From the NCBI RefSeq assembly GCF_900078395.1, contig NZ_FKLA01000009.1, positions 1,812,614 through 1,876,613 of the forward strand: 64,000 bases of DNA, given 5' to 3'. This DNA comes from Anaerotruncus rubiinfantis. Its GTDB lineage: Bacteria; Bacillota; Clostridia; Oscillospirales; Ruminococcaceae. This document shows, one piece after another, positions 53,067 through 61,685 of the stretch. Under the pieces are notes generated by a model that saw only the letters and a list, made by a program, of their open reading frames with translations, searched no databases and had not been told where the DNA came from. Within the stretch, counting starts at the first letter, position 1, and each line of letters starts with the position of its first letter. The translations under genes and the position numbers were made by a program.

Positions 53067-53762
53067 ATGAACCTTAACGCGACCGACTTGGACAAGATGA
53101 TGCGTTACCAAAATAAAAGAACCGCAGGAAGATTTACGCCTGTTCGCAATGGGCGCAGATTCCTGCGGTCTTTTTGCACTTATTCAAAAGCACATCTGAT
53201 GACCTATCTTTTTGCTGCGGTTTTTCTGACAGGCCTTCTGATCGGTACGCTTCTCGTCAACCGGAGCAGCCCCGAGACCCTGGAGGTGCTCAAAGCAATC
53301 CTGGGCGGTTATGTGGAAGAACGCGCGCATCAGAGCTTTGCCGGGATCGTTGTCTCGACCTTCAGCTCGATCTTCGTTTCCTTGCTGCTGCTGTTTTTCT
53401 GCGGATTCTGTTCAATTTCGCTGCCAATCATCTTTGCCGTACCGCTTTTCAAAGGTTTGGGATATGGCTTTTCGATTGGCACACTTTATGCTCAATACGG
53501 TACACAGGCGCTTTTATATGTCAGTGTGCTGTTGTTTCCAGCGATGTTTCTTGGCACACTGCTGCTGATCACCGCCTGCCGGACTTCAACCGCGCTGTCA
53601 GTAACTCTATTCCGGTCGACATTGATCAATTCGGAACTGGCAGACGGCGTTCGGATCAAACGATACTGTGTAAAGTTTTCTGCTTTTACAGTGATTTGCT
53701 TGTTGATCGCCCTGTTTGATGCGCTGCTGTATTATAAATTCGGCGCTTCAATCGTTCTTTGA
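53067..53762 (+). CDS. spoIIM: Stage II sporulation protein M
   Basis: With SpoIID and SpoIIP, SpoIIM forms the septal peptidoglycan hydrolase complex that drives engulfment. Five hydrophobic segments are visible after an N-terminal basic stretch, with SFCTYSKAHLMTYLFAAVFLTGLLIG opening the core and FCGFCSISLPIIFAVPLFKGLGYGFSIGTLY in the middle, the latter highly typical. It is 231 residues from ATG 53067 (AAAGGATGGCTGCAAA precedes it). An ATG at 53031 is possible. Its end overlaps the convergent recombinase gene by 15 bases. Confidence 0.9.
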   Translation: MNLNATDLDKMMRYQNKRTAGRFTPVRNGRRFLRSFCTYSKAHLMTYLFAAVFLTGLLIGTLLVNRSSPETLEVLKAILGGYVEERAHQSFAGIVVSTFSSIFVSLLLLFFCGFCSISLPIIFAVPLFKGLGYGFSIGTLYAQYGTQALLYVSVLLFPAMFLGTLLLITACRTSTALSVTLFRSTLINSELADGVRIKRYCVKFSAFTVICLLIALFDALLYYKFGASIVL

Positions 53763-54761
53763 TGGATCGGGAACCCGTTTTTTCTTCGCTGGCGACACGT
53801 TCGACAGCGGAGATTTTTTTGCGGCATTTTCCATCTGCCGGTCGGAGACATGCGTGTAAATTTCGGTTGTGGAAAGACTCACGTGACCCAGAATTTCTTT
53901 CAATACCCGGATATCCACATCGCCATGCTGATACATCAACGTTGCAGCGGTATGCCGGAGCTTATGCGGTGAATAACCCTGGCCAGCCAGCCCAGCCTGC
54001 CGCAGGCAGTCCTCAATGATCTGTTCTACACGGCGCGGCGTGATCCGTGTCCCACGCGCGGAAAGAAAAAGCGCATCCTTTGCGTCTTGCTTCTGCGGCG
54101 GTTTGCGGACGGCTAGATAGGCTTCCAACGCCTTTTTGCAGGCGTCATTCAAATAGATGACACGTTCTTTGTTGCCTTTTCCGAGCAGTTTGATCGTATC
54201 GTCACGGATGTCGTATAAGTTGATTCCAACGAGCTCGGAGAGCCGCATTCCGCAGTTTAAAAACAAGGTGACGATACAGAAGTCCCGTTCATAATTGGAG
54301 GACTCGATATGTGTGAGCAGTTCTAAGCTTTCCTCCAGCGTCAAATAGCGTGGAACGGATTTTTTTACTGACGGAACCTCCAGATTCTCAACCGGATTTG
54401 TCTTTAATAGATTTGATTTTACGGTAAGGTAATGAAAAAATGAACGGATCGAAGAAACCTTGCGGGAGCGGGTCTTGGCATTATTTGCGCGGTCGCTGGC
54501 AGCATAGTTGAGGAATCCATAGACATCCGAGAGGGAAATGGCAGAGATGGTTTCCAAGGGAATGTCCTGAATGGACATCTGCTCGAAAAAGTCAAGATCA
54601 TCCGGATTGTGTGAAAGTATTTTTACGCATTTGATATATCGCAGAAAGGTGCGCAGGTCGATATGGTATGCGTCAACCGTGCGCTTGGAACGTCCACGTA
54701 TGGTCAGCATATAGAATAAAAAATCTTTTAAATAAGCGGGACAATCCTGATAATCAGCCAT
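53748..54761 (-). CDS. xerD: Tyrosine recombinase, XerD-like
   Basis: This site-specific recombinase has an N-terminal SAM-like domain (YLKDFLFYMLTIRGRSKRTVDAYHIDLRTFL) and a C-terminal catalytic domain. The active-site set is visible: Arg in LNCGMRLSELVGI, HKLRHTAATLM, and GHVSLSTTEIYTHV with the Tyr nucleophile. At 337 residues it is longer than classical XerD by a charged C-terminal tail. The spoIIM-xerD neighbourhood is shared with Bacillus, which supports a chromosome-dimer-resolution role over a phage integrase. AAAAGGAGATTGGACC precedes the ATG. Confidence 0.88.
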   Translation of the reverse strand: MADYQDCPAYLKDFLFYMLTIRGRSKRTVDAYHIDLRTFLRYIKCVKILSHNPDDLDFFEQMSIQDIPLETISAISLSDVYGFLNYAASDRANNAKTRSRKVSSIRSFFHYLTVKSNLLKTNPVENLEVPSVKKSVPRYLTLEESLELLTHIESSNYERDFCIVTLFLNCGMRLSELVGINLYDIRDDTIKLLGKGNKERVIYLNDACKKALEAYLAVRKPPQKQDAKDALFLSARGTRITPRRVEQIIEDCLRQAGLAGQGYSPHKLRHTAATLMYQHGDVDIRVLKEILGHVSLSTTEIYTHVSDRQMENAAKKSPLSNVSPAKKKRVPDPSKND

Positions 54762-54788
54762 GGTCCAATCTCCTTTTATCTTCCCTTA

Positions 54789-54816
54789 ATTTCACTAAAT
54801 TTTTATTTAGTGAAAT
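54789..54816. promoter_or_regulatory. 12-bp perfect inverted repeat at the xerD transcription start
   Basis: ATTTCACTAAAT (54789-54800) and ATTTAGTGAAAT (54805-54816) are separated by TTTT. The repeat lies about 5 to 33 bases downstream of the predicted start of xerD transcription. It could be an operator or an RNA hairpin in the leader. No known box is matched. Confidence 0.65.
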
Positions 54817-54827
54817 AATATATCTTT

Positions 54828-54856
54828 ATATTACTACAGATTCTTTGGCCTGTCAA
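54828..54856 (-). promoter_or_regulatory. Sigma-A promoter of xerD
   Basis: Read on the minus strand, TTGACA (54856-54851), a 17-bp spacer and TAATAT (54833-54828). The palindrome above follows directly. Confidence 0.75.
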
Positions 54857-54903
54857 GTAATGATTTCACATTCCTCTTTCTTAAAGAATCACACCAATCA
54901 CAT

Positions 54904-55056
54904 TCACAAAGGTTTGTCATGCGGCAGTTCTGTGTAGCCGACGGTATGGCTTTCCAAAGCCTCCATATGTGTCCAGAGCACTGTATCTAGGTTGACCTCC
55001 TGGCGTTCCGCCGGAATCTGAACGCCAGGAGTATTGTTTTCATAGAACCCGGTCAT
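54904..55056 (-). CDS. Possible 50-residue small protein, unknown
   Basis: This short frame starts ATG at 55056, right after the ABC permease stop, with AAAGGGGAG immediately before it (spacing too tight). The product (MTGFYENNTPGVQIPAERQE at its start, ending TELPHDKPL) has no recognised domain. A 12-bp inverted repeat lies inside it. It may be a non-coding tail of the operon. Listed because it fills an otherwise unexplained stretch. Confidence 0.25.
   Translation of the reverse strand: MTGFYENNTPGVQIPAERQEVNLDTVLWTHMEALESHTVGYTELPHDKPL
54997..55031. repeat. 12-bp inverted repeat downstream of the ABC permease
   Basis: CTCCTGGCGTTC (54997-55008) and GAACGCCAGGAG (55020-55031) with an 11-nt loop form a strong hairpin. 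No T-run follows on the minus strand, so it is not a textbook terminator there. It may protect the 3' end of the permease mRNA. Confidence 0.6.
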
Positions 55057-55063
55057 CTCCCCT

Positions 55064-56254
55064 TTATTCAGTACGAAGCGCATCAACCGGTTTGAGTTTT
55101 GCGGCGACCGTTGCAGGATAGACACCAAAAACTACGCCAATCCCAACCGAAAGCGCCACACTTGCGGCAAGCTGTGTGAAATTGAGGTGCATTGGCATGG
55201 ATGTGATCATACAGCCAGCCCAGACAAATGCGAGCCCTGTTCCAAGCCCAATCAGGCCCCCAATCAGCGAGATGATAAAAGCTTCAATCAAAAATTCCAT
55301 CAGGATAATACCGCGCGTCGCACCGATCGATTTTTTGATGCCAATTTCCCGGGTCCGTTCATTAACCGACACAATCATCACTGTCATGATTCCGAGTCCG
55401 GCAACCACGAGAGAAATTGCTGCAATTGCTGAGAGGATCAGCGTCACAATCCCCAGCATATTATTAAGGGAATCCTTTTGTTTTGAGATGTTCTCGGTTT
55501 TGAATCCTCTGCTGATGTTATGGGACCGGTTGATCATCGCGGAAATCTGCTCCGCCGCGGCGTCGATATTCTCCTGATCTTTGAGCGTAACTGCAATCTG
55601 CTCAAAAGAATCTTCCCCTTTATAGCGCTGCAACGTCGTATATGGGATATAGGCAAAGGACGGTATCACCTCCCCCAACATCGTCTGCAGGATATTCCCG
55701 CCCGATGTGGCAACACCGACAATCTCCAGGGTGACATAGCTTCCGCCAATGAGCGCCTCCACCTGTTTGCCTACAATATTGTCCCTTTTATAAAAAAGCT
55801 GCGCGACGTTCGAATCGACCACACAGACATTTGCCGCAGATGCAATATCCGCCTGATTGATCATCCTTCCAAATTTCGACGTAAGTGAAATCACCTGGCT
55901 GCTGCCGGAATCCACCCCCCAAAGAACAGAATTTGCGACCAGTCCCCGCATTCGAATGTTGCTGTAATCCACCACAATTGGGGTCGCGCTTTCCACCGCC
56001 GGGGTGCCGCGAAGAAGGGACAGATCTTCCTTGGTCATTTTTAAGGATGTAAAACGTTTGTCCGCGCTGACTGTCACACTTCCCAACCCAAGGGAATTGA
56101 GCTCCTGCCCGATCGCCTCCTTGCCAATTTCCCCGATTGATCCGATCAGCACAACTGAACAGACGCCGATTGCAATGCTGGCAATGGTCAGAAAACTGCG
56201 AAACTTCTTACGTCCCAAATTCCGAAAACTGCTGACGAGACAATCCCTGATCAT
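55064..56254 (-). CDS. FtsX/MacB-type ABC transporter permease
   Basis: This 396-residue MacB-like permease has one N-terminal membrane segment (SSFRNLGRKKFRSFLTIASIAIGVCSVVLIG), a large extracytoplasmic MacB_PCD domain, and three C-terminal segments with GLGIMTVMIVSVNERTREIGIKKSIGATR, the typical FtsX signature. Such permeases export peptides or antibiotics with an ATP-binding subunit and an adaptor. The adaptor gene lies four bases upstream. No ATPase gene is adjacent. Confidence 0.92.
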   Translation of the reverse strand: MIRDCLVSSFRNLGRKKFRSFLTIASIAIGVCSVVLIGSIGEIGKEAIGQELNSLGLGSVTVSADKRFTSLKMTKEDLSLLRGTPAVESATPIVVDYSNIRMRGLVANSVLWGVDSGSSQVISLTSKFGRMINQADIASAANVCVVDSNVAQLFYKRDNIVGKQVEALIGGSYVTLEIVGVATSGGNILQTMLGEVIPSFAYIPYTTLQRYKGEDSFEQIAVTLKDQENIDAAAEQISAMINRSHNISRGFKTENISKQKDSLNNMLGIVTLILSAIAAISLVVAGLGIMTVMIVSVNERTREIGIKKSIGATRGIILMEFLIEAFIISLIGGLIGLGTGLAFVWAGCMITSMPMHLNFTQLAASVALSVGIGVVFGVYPATVAAKLKPVDALRTE

Positions 56255-56258
56255 CTCA

Positions 56259-57344
56259 TCACCCCCGTTTCAGCTGGATCCGGTCACCCGCCAGACCATC
56301 CGCGGCGTTTTGGAGAATCACGTCGCTTTCAGTGAGTCCCTCACGTACTTCCACGCCCTCCAAAAGCTCCATTCCGGTTTCAATATCCCTGCGGACAGCC
56401 CTGGAACCCTTTACAAGATAAACATATTCAACATTGTCTGTATCCTGGAGCACCGCCTCATAAGGTACGACCAGCATCTCTTTCTGTTTTCCCGTGGTGA
56501 TCTCAGCGCGCGCCGTAAAACCGGTTTTGAGTGCGTCATCCGGATCGTCGATGGCAATTTCCAGATCCACCACTGTTTCCTGAGCTGTTGTTCCTGCCGT
56601 CTTTCTGGCAGTCGGGTAAACACGGCTCACATGACCCTCATATTTTTGGGAAAATCCGGACCCCTCAATCACCGCCGGGTCCCCAACCCGCAAATCGGAA
56701 ACGTACGATTCCCCCACAGAAACCTTTGCGATGAAACTGCCGGTATCGGCAATCGTGACGATTGGCTTTGCGGTGCGAGAAAGCACGTCGCTCTTGATCG
56801 ACAGGTCGGTGACCACCCCGGACATCGGAGCAGTTACCACCTGCGGGATGTACAGATACTCGTTCTTTGGTTCGCCGGCTTTTGTATCGGTTGAACCAAA
56901 TACCTCTGCGAGCTCCCCCAATCCGGAAATGCCTCCAAAACCCGAGGCCAGACCGGATGCTTCCAACGCGGAATAAAGCCCCAGAAGCTCGGATGCCTCC
57001 TGGGCGGACGGCAGGCTGTCGAGCAGATCTGAGGCTGGAACGCTTTGTTCCAACACGCTTTTGGTGAGGCTGGTATCGATAACCGCGATCACCTGGTCCT
57101 TGTGTACATAATCCCCTACCGATACATTGACCGCCTGCGCGATCACCGGTGTTTCCAGATAGACCTCCTTTATCTCCCGCGCTTCTATCGTGCCGCTGGC
57201 ATTGATATGTTTTTCGTATAGAATCCGCGTCGGCGTGATGCAGGCTGCGGTTGGAATGGCCCGCAGCGTTATCATAGGCGCGGCGGCCACCATCCCAAAT
57301 GCTCCCGTCGCAAGCAGTAATGCAATCACACGCTTAAAAGCCAA
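56259..57344 (-). CDS. Efflux adaptor (HlyD/MacA-like membrane fusion protein)
   Basis: This adaptor has an N-terminal signal anchor (AFKRVIALLLATGAFGMVAAAP), a lipoyl/biotinyl-like half (GTIEAREIKEVYLETPVIAQAVNVSVGDYVHKDQVIAVID), a linker low in helical hairpin content, a second lipoyl half (VTAPMSGVVTDLSIKSDVLS), and beta-barrel and proximal domains (SVGESYVSDLRVGDPAVI). A TTG at 57344 is chosen because GATGGGGGTTTTATT precedes it and leaves a good signal anchor; a GTG at 57410 is possible. It pairs with the permease, its stop four bases before that start. Confidence 0.88.
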   Translation of the reverse strand: MAFKRVIALLLATGAFGMVAAAPMITLRAIPTAACITPTRILYEKHINASGTIEAREIKEVYLETPVIAQAVNVSVGDYVHKDQVIAVIDTSLTKSVLEQSVPASDLLDSLPSAQEASELLGLYSALEASGLASGFGGISGLGELAEVFGSTDTKAGEPKNEYLYIPQVVTAPMSGVVTDLSIKSDVLSRTAKPIVTIADTGSFIAKVSVGESYVSDLRVGDPAVIEGSGFSQKYEGHVSRVYPTARKTAGTTAQETVVDLEIAIDDPDDALKTGFTARAEITTGKQKEMLVVPYEAVLQDTDNVEYVYLVKGSRAVRRDIETGMELLEGVEVREGLTESDVILQNAADGLAGDRIQLKRG

Positions 57345-57528
57345 AATAAAACCCCCATCGTTGAATTGTCGAAAACGCTTCCCATTAACGAAGTTAGTTT
57401 TCGCGTTCACAGGAGTTTTATTCCTTCAAAAACCAGTGCAAACAAATGCGAATGGCAATCGAATCTCCGGGTTATACTGTATTGCAGGAACCCGTAAGAA
57501 AATAATGATGTGTTTTGGAGTGAAGTTT

Positions 57529-57708
57529 ATGGCGACGCCCAAAGAACGGAAAATTCATTTGATTCCCTGTGACAAGGACTGCTACCATCAGCAGCAGGGT
57601 TATTGTTCCCTCGACGATATCACCTATCTCACAAACTGCGAAAATGGCTGCGGCTATTACACCCGCACCGATCCATATGCCGATCTGGAAGATGAGGGAA
57701 AAGGATAA
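57529..57708 (+). CDS. Small cysteine-containing protein next to radA
   Basis: This 59-residue protein has Cys at 14, 18, 26, 37 and 41 (PCDKDC, GYC, NCENGCGYY) and an acidic tail. The Cys pattern suggests a small zinc-binding domain, and similar short proteins occur near radA or elsewhere in clostridia. No function is known to me. TTTGGAGTGAAGTTT precedes the ATG at 57529; the longer in-frame sequence to 57190 crosses the divergent adaptor gene and is rejected. It converges with radA. Confidence 0.7.
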   Translation: MATPKERKIHLIPCDKDCYHQQQGYCSLDDITYLTNCENGCGYYTRTDPYADLEDEGKG

Positions 57709-57711
57709 AAT

Positions 57712-59097
57712 TTAGCGGATCACCGCAATCGCCTGCTGGATATTCTGCACACCAATCAGGTTGATGTTTGGCATGTCCTTTGTATCGATCATTTTGACGT
57801 TGTGCTTTGGGACGATACAGGTCGTGAAACCAAGCCGGTAGGATTCGCTGACCCGCTGCTGGATATTGCTGATCGAACGGATTTCCCCCGCAAGCCCAAT
57901 TTCCCCAAATGCCGCAAGATCGTCCGGGACGGCTTTGTCGAGCAGATTTGACACCAGCGCGACCGCGACCGGCAGGTCAGCAGCAGGCTCATCCAGCCGC
58001 AGCCCGCCCACAACATTGATATAAGTGTCAAGCGCGCCGAAAAAGAACCCGCCGCGCTTTTCGAGCACCGCGGTGAGCAGCGCCGCCCGGTTTCCATCAA
58101 ATCCGGTGGACATCCGCCGCGGCGTACCGAATCCTGTTTTTGAAACCAGCGCCTGCACTTCGGCAAGGATCGGCCGGGAACCTTCCATCACGCAGGCCAC
58201 ACAAGTCCCGGAAACGTTGGCCGGCCGGCCGGAAAGCATCATCAGCGACGGGTTCGGCACCTCCCGAAGTCCATACTGACCCATCTCAAAGACGCCGATT
58301 TCGTTTGTGGAGCCATAGCGGTTTTTGACCGCGCGCAGGATACGGTAACTCTGGTGGCGTTCGCCCTCAAAATAAAGCACCGCGTCTACCATGTGCTCAA
58401 GAACCTTCGGCCCTGCGATCGCGCCGTCCTTATTGACGTGGCCGACGATGAAAACCGGGATCTCCGAACCTTTCGCAATTCCAATCAGCACCTGGGTGCA
58501 TTCACGCACCTGGGTAATGCTCCCCGATGAGGAGGAAATTCCGGACAGGTTCATCGTCTGGATCGAATCGATCATCACCATGTCGGGGGAAAGCTGGCGC
58601 ACCGTTTCCAGCACGCTTTCGATATCGGTAGTGGCGGCCACATAGAGGTTGCCGCTGTCCACTCCGAGCCGGTTCGCCCTCAGCTTGAGCTGCCGTGCGC
58701 TTTCCTCACCTGATACATATAGAATTTTAAGCCCCTCGCAAAGATACTGGCAAATCTGCAAAAGCAGAGTCGATTTCCCGATGCCCGGGTCGCCGGAAAG
58801 CAGCATCACCGAGCCGGGTACCACACCGCCGCCAAGCACCCGGTCAAGTTCCAGAACACCGGTCTTATACCGCAGGCTCTCATCGGATGAAATTTCATTG
58901 AGCCGTGCGACCGAAGCGGTACGAGCTGGGGCCGCAGAGGCGGATTTGGCCTTCGCGGAGCCCGCGCTCACCTGCTGGCGCACCTCCTCCACAAGTGAAT
59001 TCCATTCTCCGCAGTCCGGGCATCGGCCGTACCATTTGACCGACTCATAACCGCAGTTTTGGCAGACATAGACGCTTTTATTTTTTGTAACCGCCAT
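57712..59097 (-). CDS. radA: DNA repair protein RadA/Sms
   Basis: This RecA-like, Lon-related DNA repair ATPase acts in branch migration. The N-terminal zinc finger CQNCGYESVKWYGRCPDCGEWNSL-type sequence, Walker A GDPGIGKSTLLLQI near residue 100, the RadA-specific KNRYGSTNEIGVFEM, and a Lon-protease-like C-terminal domain (VGGLRLDEPAADLPVAVAL) are all present. It is 461 residues. A ribosome site GGGAAAGGACG lies before the ATG. Confidence 0.96.
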   Translation of the reverse strand: MAVTKNKSVYVCQNCGYESVKWYGRCPDCGEWNSLVEEVRQQVSAGSAKAKSASAAPARTASVARLNEISSDESLRYKTGVLELDRVLGGGVVPGSVMLLSGDPGIGKSTLLLQICQYLCEGLKILYVSGEESARQLKLRANRLGVDSGNLYVAATTDIESVLETVRQLSPDMVMIDSIQTMNLSGISSSSGSITQVRECTQVLIGIAKGSEIPVFIVGHVNKDGAIAGPKVLEHMVDAVLYFEGERHQSYRILRAVKNRYGSTNEIGVFEMGQYGLREVPNPSLMMLSGRPANVSGTCVACVMEGSRPILAEVQALVSKTGFGTPRRMSTGFDGNRAALLTAVLEKRGGFFFGALDTYINVVGGLRLDEPAADLPVAVALVSNLLDKAVPDDLAAFGEIGLAGEIRSISNIQQRVSESYRLGFTTCIVPKHNVKMIDTKDMPNINLIGVQNIQQAIAVIR

Positions 59098-59120
59098 TTT
59101 AAAATACGTCCTTTCCCTTT

Positions 59121-59900
59121 TTATGGGATATTTTCAGCTTCTCCCGCTTCCGATGGTGCGGTCAGTTCGTCCGGCTGCGAAGTTTCGAGCCCCAGGTATT
59201 CCGCCGTGCCGGAAAAGATGGCAAACGCAATCTGCTTTTGGTAAGCCGGATCGATCAGCTTATGCGCTTCCTCAGGATTTGAGAGGAACCCGCACTCGAT
59301 CAGCAGCGAGGGCATCGGCGCATTGTAGATCAGATAGACGTTGTCGTCGCAGGCTTTATAGACGCGGGTATTCTCCGGCTGTACCATCTCGATAAGCCTG
59401 CGCTGCATGATCTCCCCAAGCGCTTTGCTGCTTTCATTTTTGGGCCCGTAAAAAACCTGCGCGCCCCAATATTTTTCCCGTGGAAATTTGTTTTGATGGA
59501 TGCTCAACAAAATCGAGTTTGGATAAGACTTTGCAATCTCCATCCGATTATGGATGTCGGAATTTTTCTTTTTCCGGGTACTGGCGCTGTCAAACTCGCT
59601 GCTGTGCAGTGATTCGTCCCCCTGTCTTGTCAGCACCGCGTCAAATCCGTTCACCGTGAACAGGTCGTACAGGTTCCTCGCAATGGCCAGATTGATGTCC
59701 TTTTCGACGATATTGTCCACACCAATGGCACCGCCATCAAAATTTCCATGCCCCGCGTCAATGACAATGGTCGGCAGATCTCCGCCAAGTTCATAAACCG
59801 GTGCGACAGCTGTGATCGCGGAAAAAGAATAATGCGCCAAAAAAGCAACAGCGGCGCCCAATATTACGAGCGTCGCCGCCACGCGTCCATTTCGTTTCAT
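59121..59900 (-). CDS. cwlD: N-acetylmuramoyl-L-alanine amidase, CwlD-like
   Basis: This is an Amidase_3 zinc hydrolase. After a signal anchor (VAATLVILGAAVAFLAHYSF), the zinc motifs IDAGHGNFDGGAIG, VEKDINLAIARNL, LSIHQNKF and LLIECGFLSNPEE supply His, Glu, His and the catalytic Glu. CwlD helps make muramic lactam of the spore cortex. CwlD identity over a general amidase rests on size (259), single domain and a sporulation genome. The ATG at 59900 follows GGAGGGATGTGC; an ATG at 59906 lies inside that site. Confidence 0.85.
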   Translation of the reverse strand: MKRNGRVAATLVILGAAVAFLAHYSFSAITAVAPVYELGGDLPTIVIDAGHGNFDGGAIGVDNIVEKDINLAIARNLYDLFTVNGFDAVLTRQGDESLHSSEFDSASTRKKKNSDIHNRMEIAKSYPNSILLSIHQNKFPREKYWGAQVFYGPKNESSKALGEIMQRRLIEMVQPENTRVYKACDDNVYLIYNAPMPSLLIECGFLSNPEEAHKLIDPAYQKQIAFAIFSGTAEYLGLETSQPDELTAPSEAGEAENIP

Positions 59901-59949
59901 GCACATCCCTCCGCTTCAATCTATGCAGAAACGAAAGAGGTTTATGCGC

Positions 59950-60762
59950 TTATCCGCAGTGTGCTTCGAGGTATTCGACCAGGTCTGCAAGCGCGCCGTT
60001 CTCACAGGGACCGGTCACCAGCTTGCAGACCGCTTTGATGTCGTCCGGCGCGCCAGCAACCGTCACTGGAAATGAAACGCTTCGAAGCATTTCAAAATCG
60101 TTATAATAGTCACCGATCGCGACAATACTCTCATGCAAAATGCCGCATTGCCGCGAAAGCTGCCGGATTCCCTCCCCTTTGTTCGAACCTTTCGGCAGCA
60201 TCTCCAGGAAATTGGGACCGGAAGTGACAAACTCCACGTCGTCCCAGCACTGTGCCCGGACAAATTCAGAGACCGGCCCAACCAGCTCCTCCGGCATGGC
60301 CATCAACAGCTTAAAGTAGTCCCCGGTGAGTTCCTCCGCGCCAAGCGGAAAGATGGGAAGCCCTTCAATCTGCATATATGCCCGGGTCTGTTCAACATTG
60401 TGGAGCGCATGGATCTGGTACATTTCGTAAACAGCAAAACCGATCTGCGGAAATAATTGAATCAGTTTTTGTACATAGCCGGCAAAAGTTCCGGGCAGGT
60501 AACGCGCGTAATAAAGGCGGTGCTGCGCATAGTCATAAACCGCGCTGCCGTTAAAAACGATGCAGGGCGCGTTGACCGGCAGCAGGTCAATATACCGCCG
60601 CACCGAAACCAGCGGCCGGCCGCTGGCAATGCAGAAGCGCCCACCCTTTTCAGTAAAGTATTCGAGCGCCTCCAGATTACGCGCCGGGATGGGGCCCGGC
60701 GTCGGCATCAGCGTCCAGTCAACGTCGCTGACAATCAGATAATCAGAAAGTTTTTTCTTCAC
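59950..60762 (-). CDS. HAD-superfamily Cof-type phosphatase
   Basis: This 270-residue Cof-like HAD hydrolase has the nucleophile motif VSDVDWTLMP (DxD present, G replaced by W in the usual DxDGT). Motif II is CIASGRPL, the lid domain is in the middle, and the late motif is IAIGDYYNDFEML with Asp residues. Such enzymes dephosphorylate sugar phosphates, FMN or PLP; the substrate cannot be assigned. The start overlaps the pseudouridine synthase stop (ATGA), indicating coupling. Confidence 0.88.
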   Translation of the reverse strand: MKKKLSDYLIVSDVDWTLMPTPGPIPARNLEALEYFTEKGGRFCIASGRPLVSVRRYIDLLPVNAPCIVFNGSAVYDYAQHRLYYARYLPGTFAGYVQKLIQLFPQIGFAVYEMYQIHALHNVEQTRAYMQIEGLPIFPLGAEELTGDYFKLLMAMPEELVGPVSEFVRAQCWDDVEFVTSGPNFLEMLPKGSNKGEGIRQLSRQCGILHESIVAIGDYYNDFEMLRSVSFPVTVAGAPDDIKAVCKLVTGPCENGALADLVEYLEAHCG

Positions 60763-61685
60763 CGGACCTTGCCCTCCTTGATAGAGTTCAAAAATTGCAG
60801 ATAGTATTCCGGCAGCTCACTCGTAAATTCGAGATATGCGCCGGTGCGTGGATGGACAAAGCCGATTGTCCGCGCGTGCAGGCACTGGCCGCGCAGGCTG
60901 GTGATCACTTTTTTGGGGCCATACACAGGGTCTCCCGCAACCGGATGGCCCTTATAGGCCATATGCACCCGGATCTGATGGGTGCGGCCTGTTTCAAGGC
61001 GAAGGACAAGATCGGTGAATGCGCCAAACGGTTCACGCACGCTGTAATGGGTAACTGCTTTACGGGCATTTTTTTCGGTGACACACATTTTCTTTCGGTC
61101 ACTGGGGTTCCTGCCGATTGGCGCATCAACCGTCCCCTCCAACTCTGTAAATCCACCGTAAACAATGGCGTTATAAATGCGTGTAAAGCTATGTTCCTTT
61201 ATCTGTTCCGCAAGCATACTGTGGGAAAAATCATTCTTTGCCACGATAAGCAGGCCACTGGTGTCCTTATCGATCCGGTGGACAATCCCTGGCCGGATCA
61301 CACCGTTGATGCTGGAAAGTCTGCCCGCGCAGTGGTAAAGCAGTGCGTTTACAAGCGTCCCATCCCAGTTGCCCGGCGCGGGATGAACAACCATCCCTTT
61401 GGGTTTGTTGACCACCAGCAAATCGTCGTCCTCATAGAGGATTTCCACGGGAATATTCTGCGGTAAAACATCCAGCGGCTTTGCGTCCGGAACCCGCAGC
61501 AGGATCTCTTCCCCACCGCGCAGCCGGTAATTCTTGGCAACAGTTTTTCCATTTGCCAGCACGCCGCCGGATTCACAAAATCGCTGGATCGCGGAGCGGG
61601 TAAGCCCGTCCGCGTTTTCACAAAGCCATTTGTCGATCCGCTCGCCCGCATCCACTTCATCGGTCAGATAGAACTGCTCATTCAC
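60759..61685 (-). CDS. rluD: RluA-family pseudouridine synthase (RluD-like)
   Basis: This rRNA pseudouridine synthase of 308 residues has an N-terminal S4 domain (ERIDKWLCENADGLTRSAIQRFCESGGVLANG) and a catalytic domain with HRIDKDTSGLLIVAKND, whose Asp is the nucleophile. The RluA-type PKGMVVHPAPGN and LETGRTHQIRVHMAYKGHPVAGD are also present. Site of modification (23S) is inferred from RluD-likeness. The GTG at 61685 is chosen because GAAGAGGAGCCGAGC precedes it; it overlaps the lspA end by 8 bases. The longer frame runs antiparallel through lspA. Confidence 0.92.
   Translation of the reverse strand: MNEQFYLTDEVDAGERIDKWLCENADGLTRSAIQRFCESGGVLANGKTVAKNYRLRGGEEILLRVPDAKPLDVLPQNIPVEILYEDDDLLVVNKPKGMVVHPAPGNWDGTLVNALLYHCAGRLSSINGVIRPGIVHRIDKDTSGLLIVAKNDFSHSMLAEQIKEHSFTRIYNAIVYGGFTELEGTVDAPIGRNPSDRKKMCVTEKNARKAVTHYSVREPFGAFTDLVLRLETGRTHQIRVHMAYKGHPVAGDPVYGPKKVITSLRGQCLHARTIGFVHPRTGAYLEFTSELPEYYLQFLNSIKEGKVR

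Noticed and set aside
57367..57373. Second perfect 0A box (TGTCGAA) upstream of the efflux adaptor
   Set aside because: A 7-mer is expected several times by chance, and there is no promoter with fitting spacing next to it.
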